The notes beneath the pieces are model-generated. The model saw only the letters and a list, made by a program, of their open reading frames with translations, did not search any database and was not told the DNA's origin. 35,665 nucleotides of DNA from a virus. The number at the start of each line of letters is the position of its first letter. Positions within the stretch are counted from its first letter, which is position 1. The stretch lies in IMG/VR virus record IMGVR_UViG_3300046003_000364, positions 1 through 35,665 of that record; one strand, given 5' to 3'. The position numbers were made by a program, and so were the translations under genes. Positions 1 to 8,800 of this stretch are shown one piece after another.

Positions 1-444
1 ATGGTTGAAGAGGCAATTGAAGAAGTTATTGAAGAAGCAGCAGTAGAAGAGGCAGTCGAAGAGATTGTTGAAAAGTCTGCTGACGAGGAAGCTGTAGAAG
101 AAGCTGTAGAGACATCCACAACTCCTGCAGACAGCGATGAAGACTTGGCGAAATCTGTAGATGAAATCAAGGATTCAGTAGTTGTTGCAGTAGCAGATCT
201 AGCAGCAGCAGTAAAAAGCATTGCAGATAAGGTAGGGGAACTTACTGGCTCAGTTAATAACGTTTCACAAGAGGTAAAGGTTGTTAAAGGCAATGTTGAA
301 GAGTTTGGACAGCGTGTATCCGCGATAGAGGAAGACACGGCTGTTCGCAAGTCTGGCGATCTTGGCGGGATCGTACAGGGAGAAAAAATAAGTAAATCGA
401 TGTGGGGCGGTCGTTTCCTCAATTCCGCCGACTTATATCGGTAA
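1..444 (+). CDS. Scaffold / capsid maturation protease, C-terminal part (5' truncated)
   Basis: This reading frame is already open at the window edge, so the ATG at position 1 is probably an internal methionine and the true start lies upstream. The visible 147 residues begin with a very acidic Glu/Ala/Val-rich stretch (about residues 1-40), continue as a predicted helical or coiled-coil segment (50-115), and end in a short tail with RKSGDLGG and SMWGGRFL. An acidic helical region followed by such a tail is what I know from scaffold domains at the C-terminus of phage prohead proteases (XkdF-like) or stand-alone scaffolds, which bind capsid subunits during shell assembly. The major capsid gene begins 24 nt downstream, the expected neighbour. 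No protease catalytic residues are visible because that part would lie outside the window. The role is inferred from position and composition. Confidence 0.6.
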   Translation: MVEEAIEEVIEEAAVEEAVEEIVEKSADEEAVEEAVETSTTPADSDEDLAKSVDEIKDSVVVAVADLAAAVKSIADKVGELTGSVNNVSQEVKVVKGNVEEFGQRVSAIEEDTAVRKSGDLGGIVQGEKISKSMWGGRFLNSADLYR

Positions 445-467
445 TAAAACAGGAGGTGAAAAGTAAA

Positions 468-1469
468 ATGTCAGAAGAAATTTTAGAAAAATCAGCAGAC
501 GCAGGCGTAGTAGTCTCTGGTGGTATTGGCGCAATTACAAATCCCGCAGCAGGTGATTTGGGTGTCGTTGGTAGCACAACTGATGATGGTGGTATTCTCA
601 ATCCTGAGCAGTCCCGCCAGTTCATCGAATACATCTGGGAGCAGCAAGTTTTAGCTCTAGATGGTCGTAGAGTAACTATGCGTTCTAACACTGCAGAACT
701 AGAGAAGCTAAATGTAGGCGAGCGTGTAATCCGTGCAGCAAATCAGGCTGATGGTACATACACAAACGCAGACGTAGCATTCACTAAAGTAGAGATCGTA
801 ACAAAGAAGATTAGACTAGACTGGGAAGTTGCAACTGAAGCACTCGAAGATAATATCGAGGGTGCCCAGCTTGAAGATCACCTAGTTCGCTCTATGACTC
901 GCGCATTTGCAAACGATCTTGAAGATCTTGCAATTAACGGTACAGGTTCAGGAACAAACAACTTCTTGAAGATTATGCAGGGCTTCTATGCAAAAGAAGC
1001 CGCAGGAAACCAGGCAGCATCTGTCACTTCCAGCGGTTCAGCATGGACCGTACAGGATCTACAAGATATTGTCCTAGCCATGCCACGCAAGTACCGTGGT
1101 TCAAGATCTGCAATGAAGTTCTATGCAGGTTCACCAACAATCTCAAGCCTACTTAACAGTCTTGCCCAAACAGGCAACTTCAATTCCGAAAGAATTGTAG
1201 AAAGAATTGTTGACGGTAGCGTTCCACAGATTGTCGGTGCTCCACTACAGTACCGCGTTCTTGGACTACCCATCATGGAAGTTCCTTACATGCCAGATGA
1301 TTATGTCTCACTAACATTCCCAGAAAACAGAATTTGGGGATTCCAGAGAGATGTTACAGTCCACCGCGAGTTCAAGCCAAAGAAAGACACAGTAGAATAT
1401 ACAGTGTTCGTTCGTTTTGGTGTGCAGATCGAAGAAACAGACGCAGTAGCTTACGGCGAAAAGTCATAA
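468..1469 (+). CDS. Major capsid protein (HK97 fold)
   Basis: The product is 333 aa and builds the icosahedral shell. I chose the ATG at 468 over an upstream in-frame ATG because a strong AGGAGGTG ribosome site lies at 451-458, 9 nt before it, and because this start avoids overlapping the scaffold gene. Features typical of HK97-type major capsid proteins include a Gly-rich N-terminus with DDGGILNPEQ, a long helical section (EDHLVRSMTRAFANDLEDLA), a central IVLAMPRKYRG block and a C-terminal VHREFKPKKDTVEYTVFVR strand. No clear cleaved delta domain is seen, so shell assembly probably relies on the separate upstream scaffold. Arginine codons are mostly CGN (12 of 19 by eye), unlike the distal tail genes, consistent with very high expression. 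A strong hairpin follows the stop codon. Confidence 0.92.
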   Translation: MSEEILEKSADAGVVVSGGIGAITNPAAGDLGVVGSTTDDGGILNPEQSRQFIEYIWEQQVLALDGRRVTMRSNTAELEKLNVGERVIRAANQADGTYTNADVAFTKVEIVTKKIRLDWEVATEALEDNIEGAQLEDHLVRSMTRAFANDLEDLAINGTGSGTNNFLKIMQGFYAKEAAGNQAASVTSSGSAWTVQDLQDIVLAMPRKYRGSRSAMKFYAGSPTISSLLNSLAQTGNFNSERIVERIVDGSVPQIVGAPLQYRVLGLPIMEVPYMPDDYVSLTFPENRIWGFQRDVTVHREFKPKKDTVEYTVFVRFGVQIEETDAVAYGEKS

Positions 1470-1476
1470 TTGTTTC

Positions 1477-1522
1477 TAAATGCAGCGGAGGGGAGTCGAT
1501 TGGCTCCCCTCTTAAGCATTTA
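1477..1522 (+). terminator. Two-part hairpin after the capsid gene (terminator-like)
   Basis: An inner perfect 8-bp stem, GAGGGGAG (1488-1495) with CTCCCCTC (1504-1511), is closed by an outer perfect 7-bp stem, TAAATGC (1477-1483) with GCATTTA (1516-1522), with a 4+4 nt internal loop between them. It starts 7 nt after the capsid stop codon. There is no long T-run after the inner stem, so it may be a weak terminator, an mRNA-stabilising 3' end, or both. A new promoter follows within 10 nt. Confidence 0.65.
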
Positions 1523-1528
1523 TTGAGA

Positions 1529-1537
1529 TGATATAAT
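1529..1537 (+). promoter_or_regulatory. Extended -10 promoter TGATATAAT
   Basis: This is an exact match to the extended -10 consensus TGnTATAAT, placed between the hairpin after the capsid gene and the ATG at 1555. A start point about 7 nt after the box would leave a very short leader carrying the GAGGAGG ribosome site. No good -35 is seen, which is normal for extended -10 promoters. The same 9-mer recurs at 5173, 23548 and 24008. Confidence 0.6.
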
Positions 1538-1554
1538 TAAGAAGAGGAGGAATT

Positions 1555-1797
1555 ATGGAATCAAGTCCCACAAAAAAGGTATCTGTAAAAAACACACAAT
1601 CTAAAATACAAAAAACACAAACAGATCCAGTTAAAGTTGCACTCTTTGCTCCTAATTCTATTGTTCACCCATCTCTTGGAAGACTAAATAATGGCTACAC
1701 TATTGTAGATTCTGATAAAGCTGAAGAGTGGTTAAAAATTTCAGAAAAGGTAAGAGCAGCAACTCCGCAAGAAGTTGCCTCAGCTTTTGAGGTATAA
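1555..1797 (+). CDS. Small conserved head-region protein, unknown function
   Basis: This 80-aa protein has a Lys/Thr/Ser/Gln-rich, probably disordered N-terminus (residues 1-27) and a compact second half that contains LGRLNNGYTIVDSDKAEEWL and ends in ATPQEVASAFEV. Proteins of this size with a similar ending are common between the capsid and connector genes of siphoviruses. Their function is not established; decoration or head-completion roles are possible from position alone. The start is supported by a strong GAGGAGG site 6 nt upstream and by its own promoter. No catalytic motif or membrane segment is visible. Confidence 0.7.
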   Translation: MESSPTKKVSVKNTQSKIQKTQTDPVKVALFAPNSIVHPSLGRLNNGYTIVDSDKAEEWLKISEKVRAATPQEVASAFEV

Positions 1798-1799
1798 AA

Positions 1800-2669
1800 A
1801 TGGAAATTCTTAGACTACCAGAAACAACATCAATTTATATTGATCTCGTAATGCCATCTGCATCTTTACAATATGTTATGCAGTATGAAGACTTGCTTAC
1901 AGGAGAATCCTTTTCTGCATCAGCAACATCTAATGCTTCAAAGGTTGCGAGTTTTACACTAAATTCTAAATACCTTGTATACTCTGTAAATCTTTTTGCA
2001 AATGTTTATGATCCATCAAACAATCTTGTTTTGTCTACAGGAATAGATATTGTAAAGCCATACTGTGACGTTACAACGGTAAAGACAAGGCTTGGAATAA
2101 CTACTGGTCAAGCTATAGAAGCAGAAAAAGTAGCTAGAAGAATTATTGAAGCCGAAGTAGGTTCCTTTCAATTTGTTCGTAAATTAAAAGAAGTTATTGG
2201 AATGGGAATAGATTATCTCCCCATTGATGAAAGAATTGTTGTTATTTATCAAATGTCAGAAAATAATGAAATTATTTATGTAAAAGATGATGACTCCTAT
2301 GATCAATACAAAATAAGTGTAGACAAAAGCTCAATCGTCCTTGACGATGAAATTCAAAACAAAGTTGAATATACCAAGGTGTGGAGAGATAGAAACTATG
2401 CAGTAACGTTCTGTGCTGGATGTGACTATTTAATTGATGGTAGTTTTGGATACCAAGTTATTCCATCAGATGTTGAAGAAGCTTGTGAAATTTTAATGCA
2501 AGACTTAGTTCAAGGAAATACAAGGTACTTTAGTAGAAATATAACAGAGTTTGATAATAAAGAGTTTAAGATTAAGTTTTCACCAGGATCTTCTTTAGGC
2601 ACAGGAAACTTAATTGTGGACAAGCTATTAGTAAAGTATAAGAATAGAATTCGACCAGGGGTAATCTAA
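1800..2669 (+). CDS. Head-tail connector (adaptor) protein
   Basis: The 289-aa product starts 2 nt after the previous stop codon. The first 90 residues look like a beta-rich domain, and VKPYCDVTTVKTRLGI (about residue 86) marks the start of a helical part that continues through AEKVARRIIEAEVGSF. The rest alternates strands and ends in a helix around VEEACEILMQDLVQGN. A gene of this kind directly after the capsid gene, followed by stopper and tail-completion genes, matches the adaptor that docks under the portal (gp15/gp6-like). The N-terminal beta domain makes it longer than the usual 100-200 aa adaptor. Identification rests mainly on gene order and the helical core. Confidence 0.6.
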   Translation: MEILRLPETTSIYIDLVMPSASLQYVMQYEDLLTGESFSASATSNASKVASFTLNSKYLVYSVNLFANVYDPSNNLVLSTGIDIVKPYCDVTTVKTRLGITTGQAIEAEKVARRIIEAEVGSFQFVRKLKEVIGMGIDYLPIDERIVVIYQMSENNEIIYVKDDDSYDQYKISVDKSSIVLDDEIQNKVEYTKVWRDRNYAVTFCAGCDYLIDGSFGYQVIPSDVEEACEILMQDLVQGNTRYFSRNITEFDNKEFKIKFSPGSSLGTGNLIVDKLLVKYKNRIRPGVI

Positions 2670-3115
2670 TGTTACCCAATGGAAACTTGTCAGATTTCAT
2701 GTATCCAATGACAGCAGACATATACTACTCTACCGCTGAGCAAAGTTCATTTGGGGAAATGGTAAACACTTGGTCTTTTGATAGATCAATTAATTGCTCA
2801 GCTATAAAAGAAAGACCAGACTCAGCTATTGCAAATGCCATTATTTCAGATAAATTTGTTGAGTACTCCTATAAATTAGATTTTAGAACAGCAGATGAAA
2901 TATTGAAATCAAGTGACAATATTGCTTATGCTATAACAGAGATTTTAATAACAAACATAAAAGATCCAAGTGGAAAAGTTGTTTGGTTTGAAGTCTTAGA
3001 TGAGCCAACTGTTTTTGAAATAGGAAATATAGAGCCCATGTTTGACCCTTTCCATAATTTCTTTGGATACAGAATTTTTATAAGACGGGCAGATGATCAG
3101 TCTTGTATACTGTAA
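2669..3115 (+). CDS. Head closure (stopper) protein, putative
   Basis: This 148-aa protein overlaps the adaptor gene by one base (TAATG). The opening MYPMTADIYYST followed by FGEMVNTWSF and later by beta-strand blocks (ITNIKDPSGKVVWFE, FFGYRIFIRR) matches the small beta-barrel head-closure proteins of siphoviruses (gp16-like stopper), which plug the connector after DNA packaging. Its place between connector and tail-completion genes supports this. There are no catalytic motifs. The assignment is by position and overall pattern. Confidence 0.6.
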   Translation: MLPNGNLSDFMYPMTADIYYSTAEQSSFGEMVNTWSFDRSINCSAIKERPDSAIANAIISDKFVEYSYKLDFRTADEILKSSDNIAYAITEILITNIKDPSGKVVWFEVLDEPTVFEIGNIEPMFDPFHNFFGYRIFIRRADDQSCIL

Positions 3116-3792
3116 AGATAAATTCTAAAGAAGCCATGAAGGTATTGAACAATGTAGTTGAATACTCAGAAGGTTTTATAAAAGAAAGTAAAACCAAAGA
3201 GTCATATGTAGCAAGCAAGTTGGCTAGCACAAGTATCTCTGCTTTTTATCAATACCTTGATGTTCTTGCTAGAACAAATCCAGGAATGCTTCATCATGTA
3301 TATGAGTGGGGTCAAGTTGGAGATCCTGGAGCAAGACTAGTAGAATTAAAAAAAGTTCTTGCTGGAAAGACAGCACAAGTTTCATCAAATTTTTTGTCAT
3401 CAACAAGCATTCCAGAAAATGGATCAGAGCCTTTCTTTGACAAGGCAGAGATAATGGAAGAAGGCATAGCCGTTCAAGTAAATGAAGTAAGTGCTCAAGC
3501 ACTATTCTTTGAAATTGACGGTGAAGAATTTTTTAGAACTGGACCAATTATAATAGAAAATCCTGGAGGGGAACAAGTTAGAGGATCTTTTGTTAGAGCA
3601 TTTGAAGAGTTCTATAACAATTATTTTGATCAGGTATATCTAAGGTCGATAAGATTCTATGATCATTTTACAAGGTCAAGAGAGTTTGAGTCAGGATTCA
3701 ACTCTGCAGTAAAATCAAGAAGTGCAGGGTCCATGGGTAGGCAGTCAGCCCTAAGTTGGATAATTAATGCACCAGGAGAAGATTATGAGTAA
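3103..3792 (+). CDS. Tail completion / neck protein (HK97 gp10-like position)
   Basis: The 229-aa product begins at a TTG codon overlapping the stopper gene by 13 nt. The next in-frame ATG (3136) would drop the conserved-looking opening VKINSKEAMKVLNNVVEYS. Most of the chain is helical (about residues 5-50 and 155-205), with a short SFVRAFEEFYNNYF block near the end. By order it should be the protein that joins the completed tail to the head. No strong ribosome site precedes the TTG, so translational coupling to the upstream gene is likely. Function is inferred from synteny, not from a diagnostic motif. Confidence 0.55.
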   Translation: MYTVKINSKEAMKVLNNVVEYSEGFIKESKTKESYVASKLASTSISAFYQYLDVLARTNPGMLHHVYEWGQVGDPGARLVELKKVLAGKTAQVSSNFLSSTSIPENGSEPFFDKAEIMEEGIAVQVNEVSAQALFFEIDGEEFFRTGPIIIENPGGEQVRGSFVRAFEEFYNNYFDQVYLRSIRFYDHFTRSREFESGFNSAVKSRSAGSMGRQSALSWIINAPGEDYE

Positions 3793-4303
3793 TTTAGTAG
3801 AGCCAGTAATAAATAAATATATATGGAAGCAGTTTGAGCTTAATGGAGCAGCCAATGTTCCTGGATTTTCTTTTTCAACATATGCAGGGGTTACTCCAAT
3901 CTTTCCAGTTTCAGATAATAAATCAGGGGATGCAAAATGGGGACCTAAACCCTACATTATATACGACTCTTTTATGAAGGGTAGAGTAAGCAACAAGTAT
4001 TTTTATCCAGTTAAGTGTGCCCAGATGATGTATTCAATAAGAGGGGCAAGTCTAGAAGAGATCTTTTATTGGAGAGATTTTATTATTAATGTTGCAGATA
4101 GAGAAGATAGAACAGCGTTTGATGTAAATCAATTTGCTGGTGAAAATATACAAAATAACAAAATAAACTTTCATTGCATAAATGCTTCTCAGGTTAACTA
4201 TGTAGGTAATAGCACAGAAACTGCGGGACTTCAAAAAACATTTTCAACCAACGTAGTTATAAAATATGACTATCATGCTACCGATATCTATAATAATGGC
4301 TAA
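3785..4303 (+). CDS. Tail terminator protein, putative
   Basis: The product is 172 aa from the ATG at 3785, preferred over an in-frame ATG at 3767 because GGAGA (3774-3778) sits at good spacing before it. It overlaps the previous gene by 8 nt. The sequence alternates strands and helices (YIIYDSFMKGRVSNKYFYPV, MYSIRGASLEEIFYWRDFI) like the small alpha/beta tail terminators that cap the tail tube and stop its growth at the length set by the tape measure. It lies directly before the major tail protein, the usual place for that role. Confidence 0.6.
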   Translation: MSNLVEPVINKYIWKQFELNGAANVPGFSFSTYAGVTPIFPVSDNKSGDAKWGPKPYIIYDSFMKGRVSNKYFYPVKCAQMMYSIRGASLEEIFYWRDFIINVADREDRTAFDVNQFAGENIQNNKINFHCINASQVNYVGNSTETAGLQKTFSTNVVIKYDYHATDIYNNG

Positions 4304-4313
4304 ATTATGCCAC

Positions 4314-4319
4314 TATAAT
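4314..4319 (+). promoter_or_regulatory. Possible -10 box (TATAAT) ahead of the major tail gene
   Basis: The 103-nt gap 4304-4406 is the largest in the window. It holds a consensus TATAAT near its left end and a purine-rich tract with AAGGGGTG before the ATG at 4407. A promoter here would give an 80-nt leader for the abundant tail tube protein. There is no TG extension and no clear -35, so support is weaker than for the TGATATAAT sites. No RNA gene was recognised in the gap. Confidence 0.4.
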
Positions 4320-4406
4320 AAAGATGAGGAAACGCCCCACGCCAAGCAACAAAGGCAATAAATGTAATACAAATAAAAAAAAAGAAATAAGGGGTGAAAT
4401 AAAAAT

Positions 4407-5090
4407 ATGGCAACTTTAGGTGATTCAAGAAATATTATCGTAGGTGCAGCTCAGATCTTCGTAGCAAGATCATCTTCACTTAAGTATATTGAAGGCACAG
4501 CACCAGCACAATACTCATTCGATGCAGCAGCAGGATCTGATATCCCAGCATTCGTTGATGGAACACGTTACGCAGATTCATTGTCAGCAGCGGGAGCTTC
4601 TGCCAACTGGAGAAACGTAGGCTTTACCATGAACGGTCTAGAAATTCAGTTCCAGCCAGACTTCGGTGAGGTTCAGGTAGATCAGCTCCTTGACGTAGCT
4701 CGTCTATACAAGCAAGGTATGCAGGTCAACCTAGTAACAGCATTTGCTGAAGGTACTCTAGAAAATCTAGTAGTAGCAACAGCAGGTGCTGATGCAGACT
4801 ATGATGACGCTGATCCAGATGAAGTAACAATGGTTATGCAAGCTGGTAATCTTGGTGAGGTTCCACTAGAACGTGCAATTATAGCTGTAGGTCCAGGATC
4901 TGGCGATCCAGACGCTACAGGTGCAGACAGCGTTGAGCGTGTTTACGTTGCTCACCGTGCTCTCTCAATTGAGAGTGTAACGGCTTCAGCAAAACGTGAC
5001 GAGCCAACAATGTTCGAGGTATCTTTCCGTCTACTACCAGCATCAAATGGTTCATACGGCAAGATCGTAGACCGCGTACTAGGTCCGTAA
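4407..5090 (+). CDS. Major tail (tube) protein
   Basis: This 227-aa product polymerises around the tape measure to form the non-contractile tail tube. The opening GDSRNIIVGAAQIFVAR, the GLEIQFQPDFGEVQVDQLLD segment and the final PTMFEVSFRLLP strand are characteristic of siphovirus tube proteins. A terminator follows the gene, and the tail chaperone pair and tape measure come next, which is classic tail-module order. Arginine codons are mostly CGT/CGC, as in the capsid gene, fitting high expression. The start is supported by the AAGGGGTG region about 10 nt upstream. Confidence 0.85.
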   Translation: MATLGDSRNIIVGAAQIFVARSSSLKYIEGTAPAQYSFDAAAGSDIPAFVDGTRYADSLSAAGASANWRNVGFTMNGLEIQFQPDFGEVQVDQLLDVARLYKQGMQVNLVTAFAEGTLENLVVATAGADADYDDADPDEVTMVMQAGNLGEVPLERAIIAVGPGSGDPDATGADSVERVYVAHRALSIESVTASAKRDEPTMFEVSFRLLPASNGSYGKIVDRVLGP

Positions 5091-5121
5091 TAACAATTTA
5101 ATAAAAACTAAATAGTATACA

Positions 5122-5163
5122 CTTAGTCCCGTTCAGCCAAAAGGTTGGACGGGCTAAGTTTTT
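5122..5163 (+). terminator. Rho-independent terminator after the major tail gene
   Basis: An imperfect GC-rich stem runs from CTTAG at 5122 to CTAAG ending at 5158, with a bulged T and two G-U pairs and an AAAA loop (5139-5142). It is followed by five T residues (5159-5163). It lies 31 nt after the major tail stop codon and 10 nt before the next promoter. Confidence 0.85.
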
Positions 5164-5172
5164 ACATGCCTA

Positions 5173-5181
5173 TGATATAAT
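5173..5181 (+). promoter_or_regulatory. Extended -10 promoter TGATATAAT for the chaperone and tape-measure operon
   Basis: An exact extended -10 box lies directly after the terminator and 27 nt before the ATG at 5209. The short leader contains AGAAAGGA as the ribosome site. It probably restarts transcription for the chaperone, tape measure and distal tail genes. Confidence 0.65.
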
Positions 5182-5208
5182 TTATATATAACCCCAGAAA
5201 GGATTATA

Positions 5209-5538
5209 ATGGCAACGAGCGTATATGAAACAGTAGAAGTAGAGCTAATTGATGGAGTAAACATCAAGATGCGACCACTAAAGATTACACTTCTTCGTGA
5301 CTTTATGAAGGAGTTTCAGAAGATTGGTGATGAAGATATTGCATCTGACAACATTAAGTCAATGGACCTACTCCTTGACTGTGCAGTAATTGCAATGAAG
5401 CAGTACAACGAGGATTATGCAACAAAAGAAAAGCTAGAAGAGGTCATTGACCTACCAACGGTTTACAAGATTATTGAAGTAGCATCTGGTATTAAGTTGA
5501 ACGACCCAAACGCACTGGCGGCGGCTCTAGCTGGCTAG
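5209..5538 (+). CDS. Tail assembly chaperone, short form (gpG-like)
   Basis: The product is 109 aa, with a beta-rich start (YETVEVELIDGVNIKMRPLK) followed by helices, ending NALAAALAG before TAG at 5536. In siphoviruses the gene between the major tail protein and the tape measure encodes a chaperone that coats the tape measure during tail assembly, and a fraction of ribosomes shift to make a longer form. Here a CCCAAAC slippery heptamer lies nine codons before the stop codon. Arginine codons are nearly all CGN or absent, as in the other abundant proteins. Confidence 0.82.
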   Translation: MATSVYETVEVELIDGVNIKMRPLKITLLRDFMKEFQKIGDEDIASDNIKSMDLLLDCAVIAMKQYNEDYATKEKLEEVIDLPTVYKIIEVASGIKLNDPNALAAALAG

Positions 5539-5876
5539 AGCTAGATCTCGTCGTACTAGAATCAAGGGTATTCCTTCTGGGACACTGGAAAGATTACCAA
5601 GAATTGGAGGATAATTTATCAATGCCAGAACTAGTCGCAATCCTTGAAGCAAAGAATCAAGAAGATTATGAAAACAAGAAGTTTTTTGCAGCAATTCAAG
5701 GTGTAGATATTGATAAATCAAAATCCAATGCCATGGACACATGGGAAAAAATAAAAGCAAAGGCTAATAGCAAGGGCGCGTCAAACGATCCAAAAGATAT
5801 AACTACTCTTCGTGGCAAAAATGCTTCAAGAACTGGATTCGGAATTGGCTCAGGACTTGACTATGAGGTAATTTAA
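5209..5876 (+). CDS. Tail assembly chaperone, -1 frameshift fusion (gpGT-like)
   Basis: If ribosomes shift at 5505-5511, translation continues in the -1 frame to 5876 and gives a product of about 222 aa: 101 residues shared with the short form plus 121 new ones. The extension reads through a WLELDLVVLES segment, LLGHWKDYQELEDNLSMPEL and a charged, glycine-rich end. The T part has no convincing independent start (only a TTG at 5604, in the middle of the helical block), which supports frameshifting over separate translation. The long form is expected to bridge the tape measure and tail tube subunits. The tape measure gene starts 2 nt after its stop codon. Confidence 0.8.
5505..5541 (+). promoter_or_regulatory. 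Programmed -1 frameshift signal (CCCAAAC plus hairpin)
   Basis: In the chaperone frame the bases read C CCA AAC (5505-5511), a canonical X XXY YYZ heptamer. Slipping back one base moves the two tRNAs to CCC and AAA. The -1 frame is then open from 5511 through to the TAA at 5874-5876. Twelve nt downstream a 7-bp stem forms between GCTCTAG (5524-5530) and CTAGAGC (5535-5541) with a CTGG loop. The zero-frame stop TAG (5536-5538) lies inside the stem. Confidence 0.85.
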
Positions 5877-5878
5877 AA

Positions 5879-8800
5879 ATGGCAAATACTAGAGTTAATA
5901 TTGATGTCAACATCAATACTGGTGACGCAGCCAGAAGTCTTAGACAACTTCAAGCTCAAATAAATTCATTTCAATCAGCCTTAAATACTAACAATAGACT
6001 ACAAGGTGACGCTTCTAGATACTATAGTCAACAAATAAAAGATCTTGCAAATCAATCAGGATTCTTTACTGCCGAAACAGTAAAGATGAGAACTGCTGCT
6101 TCACAACTTGATCAGACCCTTTCTAAGGGTCAAGGCACTATGCGCCAGTTTGTTAGCGCAAAATTTTTAAAAGATAGTGCAGCAGCAGCCCAGGTTCTTT
6201 CTCTTGCAAACAGCAGAGCATCAGCACTCCAAACTCAGTTTGTAGCTACTGGTGCTGCTGCAAACGGGTTTAGAGAAGCAGTAGCAATTAGACCGTTGCA
6301 AGCATTTAATAGTGAAGCAGTAGTATCTACTCAAAAGCTAGCAATTCACAGAGCGATGCTTTCTCAATCAACAACTTCAATGATTAACTTTGGTAAGAAT
6401 ACTCAGTGGGCTGGTCGTCAGCTTATGGTTGGGTTTACTGTTCCATTGACAATTTTTGCAGCAACATCTGGAAAAGTATTTCGTGAAATTGAAACAGAAG
6501 CAATTAACTTTAGAAAAGTTTATGGAGATGCTTTTACGCCACCAGAAGAGATGGAAGCAAACCTTGAAGCTATTAAGGAATTAGCAAAAGAATATACAAA
6601 GTATGGAATTGCAGTAAAAGATACTATTGGGTTGGCTGCTCAAGCTGCCGCTGCTGGTTCTCAAGGAGCAGATCTTATTGATGCAACTAGGGAATCAACT
6701 AGACTTGCAACACTTGGTCAAATGGAACAAAGTCAAGCACTTGAAACAACAATTGCTTTGCAAACAGCCTTTGGTTTACAAAGTAAAGAGTTAACAAAAA
6801 CCATTAACTTTTTAAACATGGTAGAAAACCAAACAGTTGTTACTTTGCAAGATCTTGCACAAGCTATTCCAAGGGTAGCCCCAGTTATTAAGGGTCTTGG
6901 TGGATCTGTAGAAGACATGGCTGCAATGCTTGCCGCCATGCAAGAAGGGGGAATTTCTGCTGCTCAAGGAGCAAACGCATTAAAGTCTGGTCTTGCATCT
7001 TTAATTAACCCAACAAATAGAGCAGTAGAAAAGTTAGGCGAACTTGGTATAAATATTAATGCAATTGTTGATGCAAATCGCGGAGATCTTATGGGAACTG
7101 TGCAAGGATTTGCTAGAGCATTAGCTACTCTAGATGAATTTGGAAAACAACAAGCACTTGAAAAAGTATTTGGAAAATACCAGTACGCAAGACTTGGAGC
7201 ATTGTTTAATAATATTATTAAAGATGGATCTCAAGCTTCACGAGTTATGGATACTGCTGCATTGTCAGCAGCACAACTTGCTGCTTCTGCTACAAAAGAA
7301 CTTGGTGCTATTGAAGATTCTTCTGCAACAAAATTTGTCGCAGCAATGGAAAGACTAAAACTTGCTATAGCCCCAATTGGAGAAATGTTTGTTGAGCTGG
7401 CAACACCAGTTCTTGGATTTCTTGCAAGCCTTGTTGATAAATTTAATAGTCTTCCAGATTTTGCTAAAAAGTTTATTGGGTTTGGCACAGTAATTACTGG
7501 AATTATTATTCCTGCTGGAACAATGTTTTTAGGTTTGCTTATGAACTTAGCGGGAACACTTACAAAGTTTGGATTAGTTGTTGGAGTAGCATTTAAAGGC
7601 TTTGCACAAGGGGGACTAAAAGGATCAATAGAAGCAGTCAGTCAAGCCTTAAATTATATGAGTCTTACAGAACTTGATGCAGCAAATGCTTCTACACAAC
7701 TTGGAACATCTACAGGAATAGTTAACCAAGCACTTAGAGATCAGGTTCCAGCAGCAGCAGGAGCAGACGCAGCAATTGATAGCCTTTCAAGATCATATGC
7801 AGCCCTTATTGTACAAATGGCAGAGGCTGCACAACTTTCAAAAGTTGCATTTGTTGCCCCAGGTGCTGCTATGTCTGGAGCAGCAACAACTGGAGCAGAA
7901 GCAGGAAGAAGAAGGGGTGGTCCTAGAATAAGGAGAAACTCTGGAGGAACAATTCCAGGTTCTGGAAACACAGATACTGTTCCAGCAATGCTTACCCCAG
8001 GAGAGTTTGTAGTAAACAAACAAGCAACTGCGGAAAACCTATCTTTATTACATTCTATTAATAAAGGGAAAAAGACTCTAGGATTTAATAAAGGTGGACA
8101 AATTCCTGGTATGCAATATTTTGGAGCAACAAATCCTCAAAGGGTTGTTCAGCAAGCAAGTCGGTTCTGGAATGCTGACTCAGCTGAATTTGCTGGAATG
8201 TTTTCAACTGGATCAAAAAAAATTATTCGGTCATCAGATACCCCAAGTGAAACACGAAGAACAGTTTCCGTTGCATTTCAAGATTCAGCAAACGGTAGGC
8301 TTACCTCTAAACAACTGTCTCAACTTCTAGGAAAACCTGAAAGAACAATTCAAGAAGCAGCAACTTCATTAGGAATCGAACAAATGAAACTTCCTGGAAT
8401 ATCTAGCCAACTTGTAAGGGCTTGGAAAAAAGAAGATGTAGATGGATATTTAGCATCTTTAAATCTAAGAGCTGAAAAAGCACATTTTGGAACAAAAAAA
8501 GCAACTAAATCAGATATCGATGCTGCAATAAGACTAAGAGGAACAGGAGAGAGGGCTCAGTTTGCTAAAAGATTATTTGATGCTGATATACCAGTCACAG
8601 CACTTACTGATGACTGGGCAACATTCTCATCTTCACTAAATCAAGCAGCAAACAGAGGAAACACAAGAATAAGTATTGAGCAGGCCATTGATGATATATT
8701 GAAAAATAAAAATATATTAGAGTTAGGTCCAGCAATTACTAATGCTGGTGTTTCAAAAGAACAGTTTTTAACAAGTTTAATAGCTGAACTAAAAAATAAA

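Noticed and set aside
5604-5876. Separate 90-aa gene starting at TTG 5604
   Set aside because: The frame is open upstream to the slippery site and matches the T extension of the tail chaperone; TTG 5604 lies in mid-helix.
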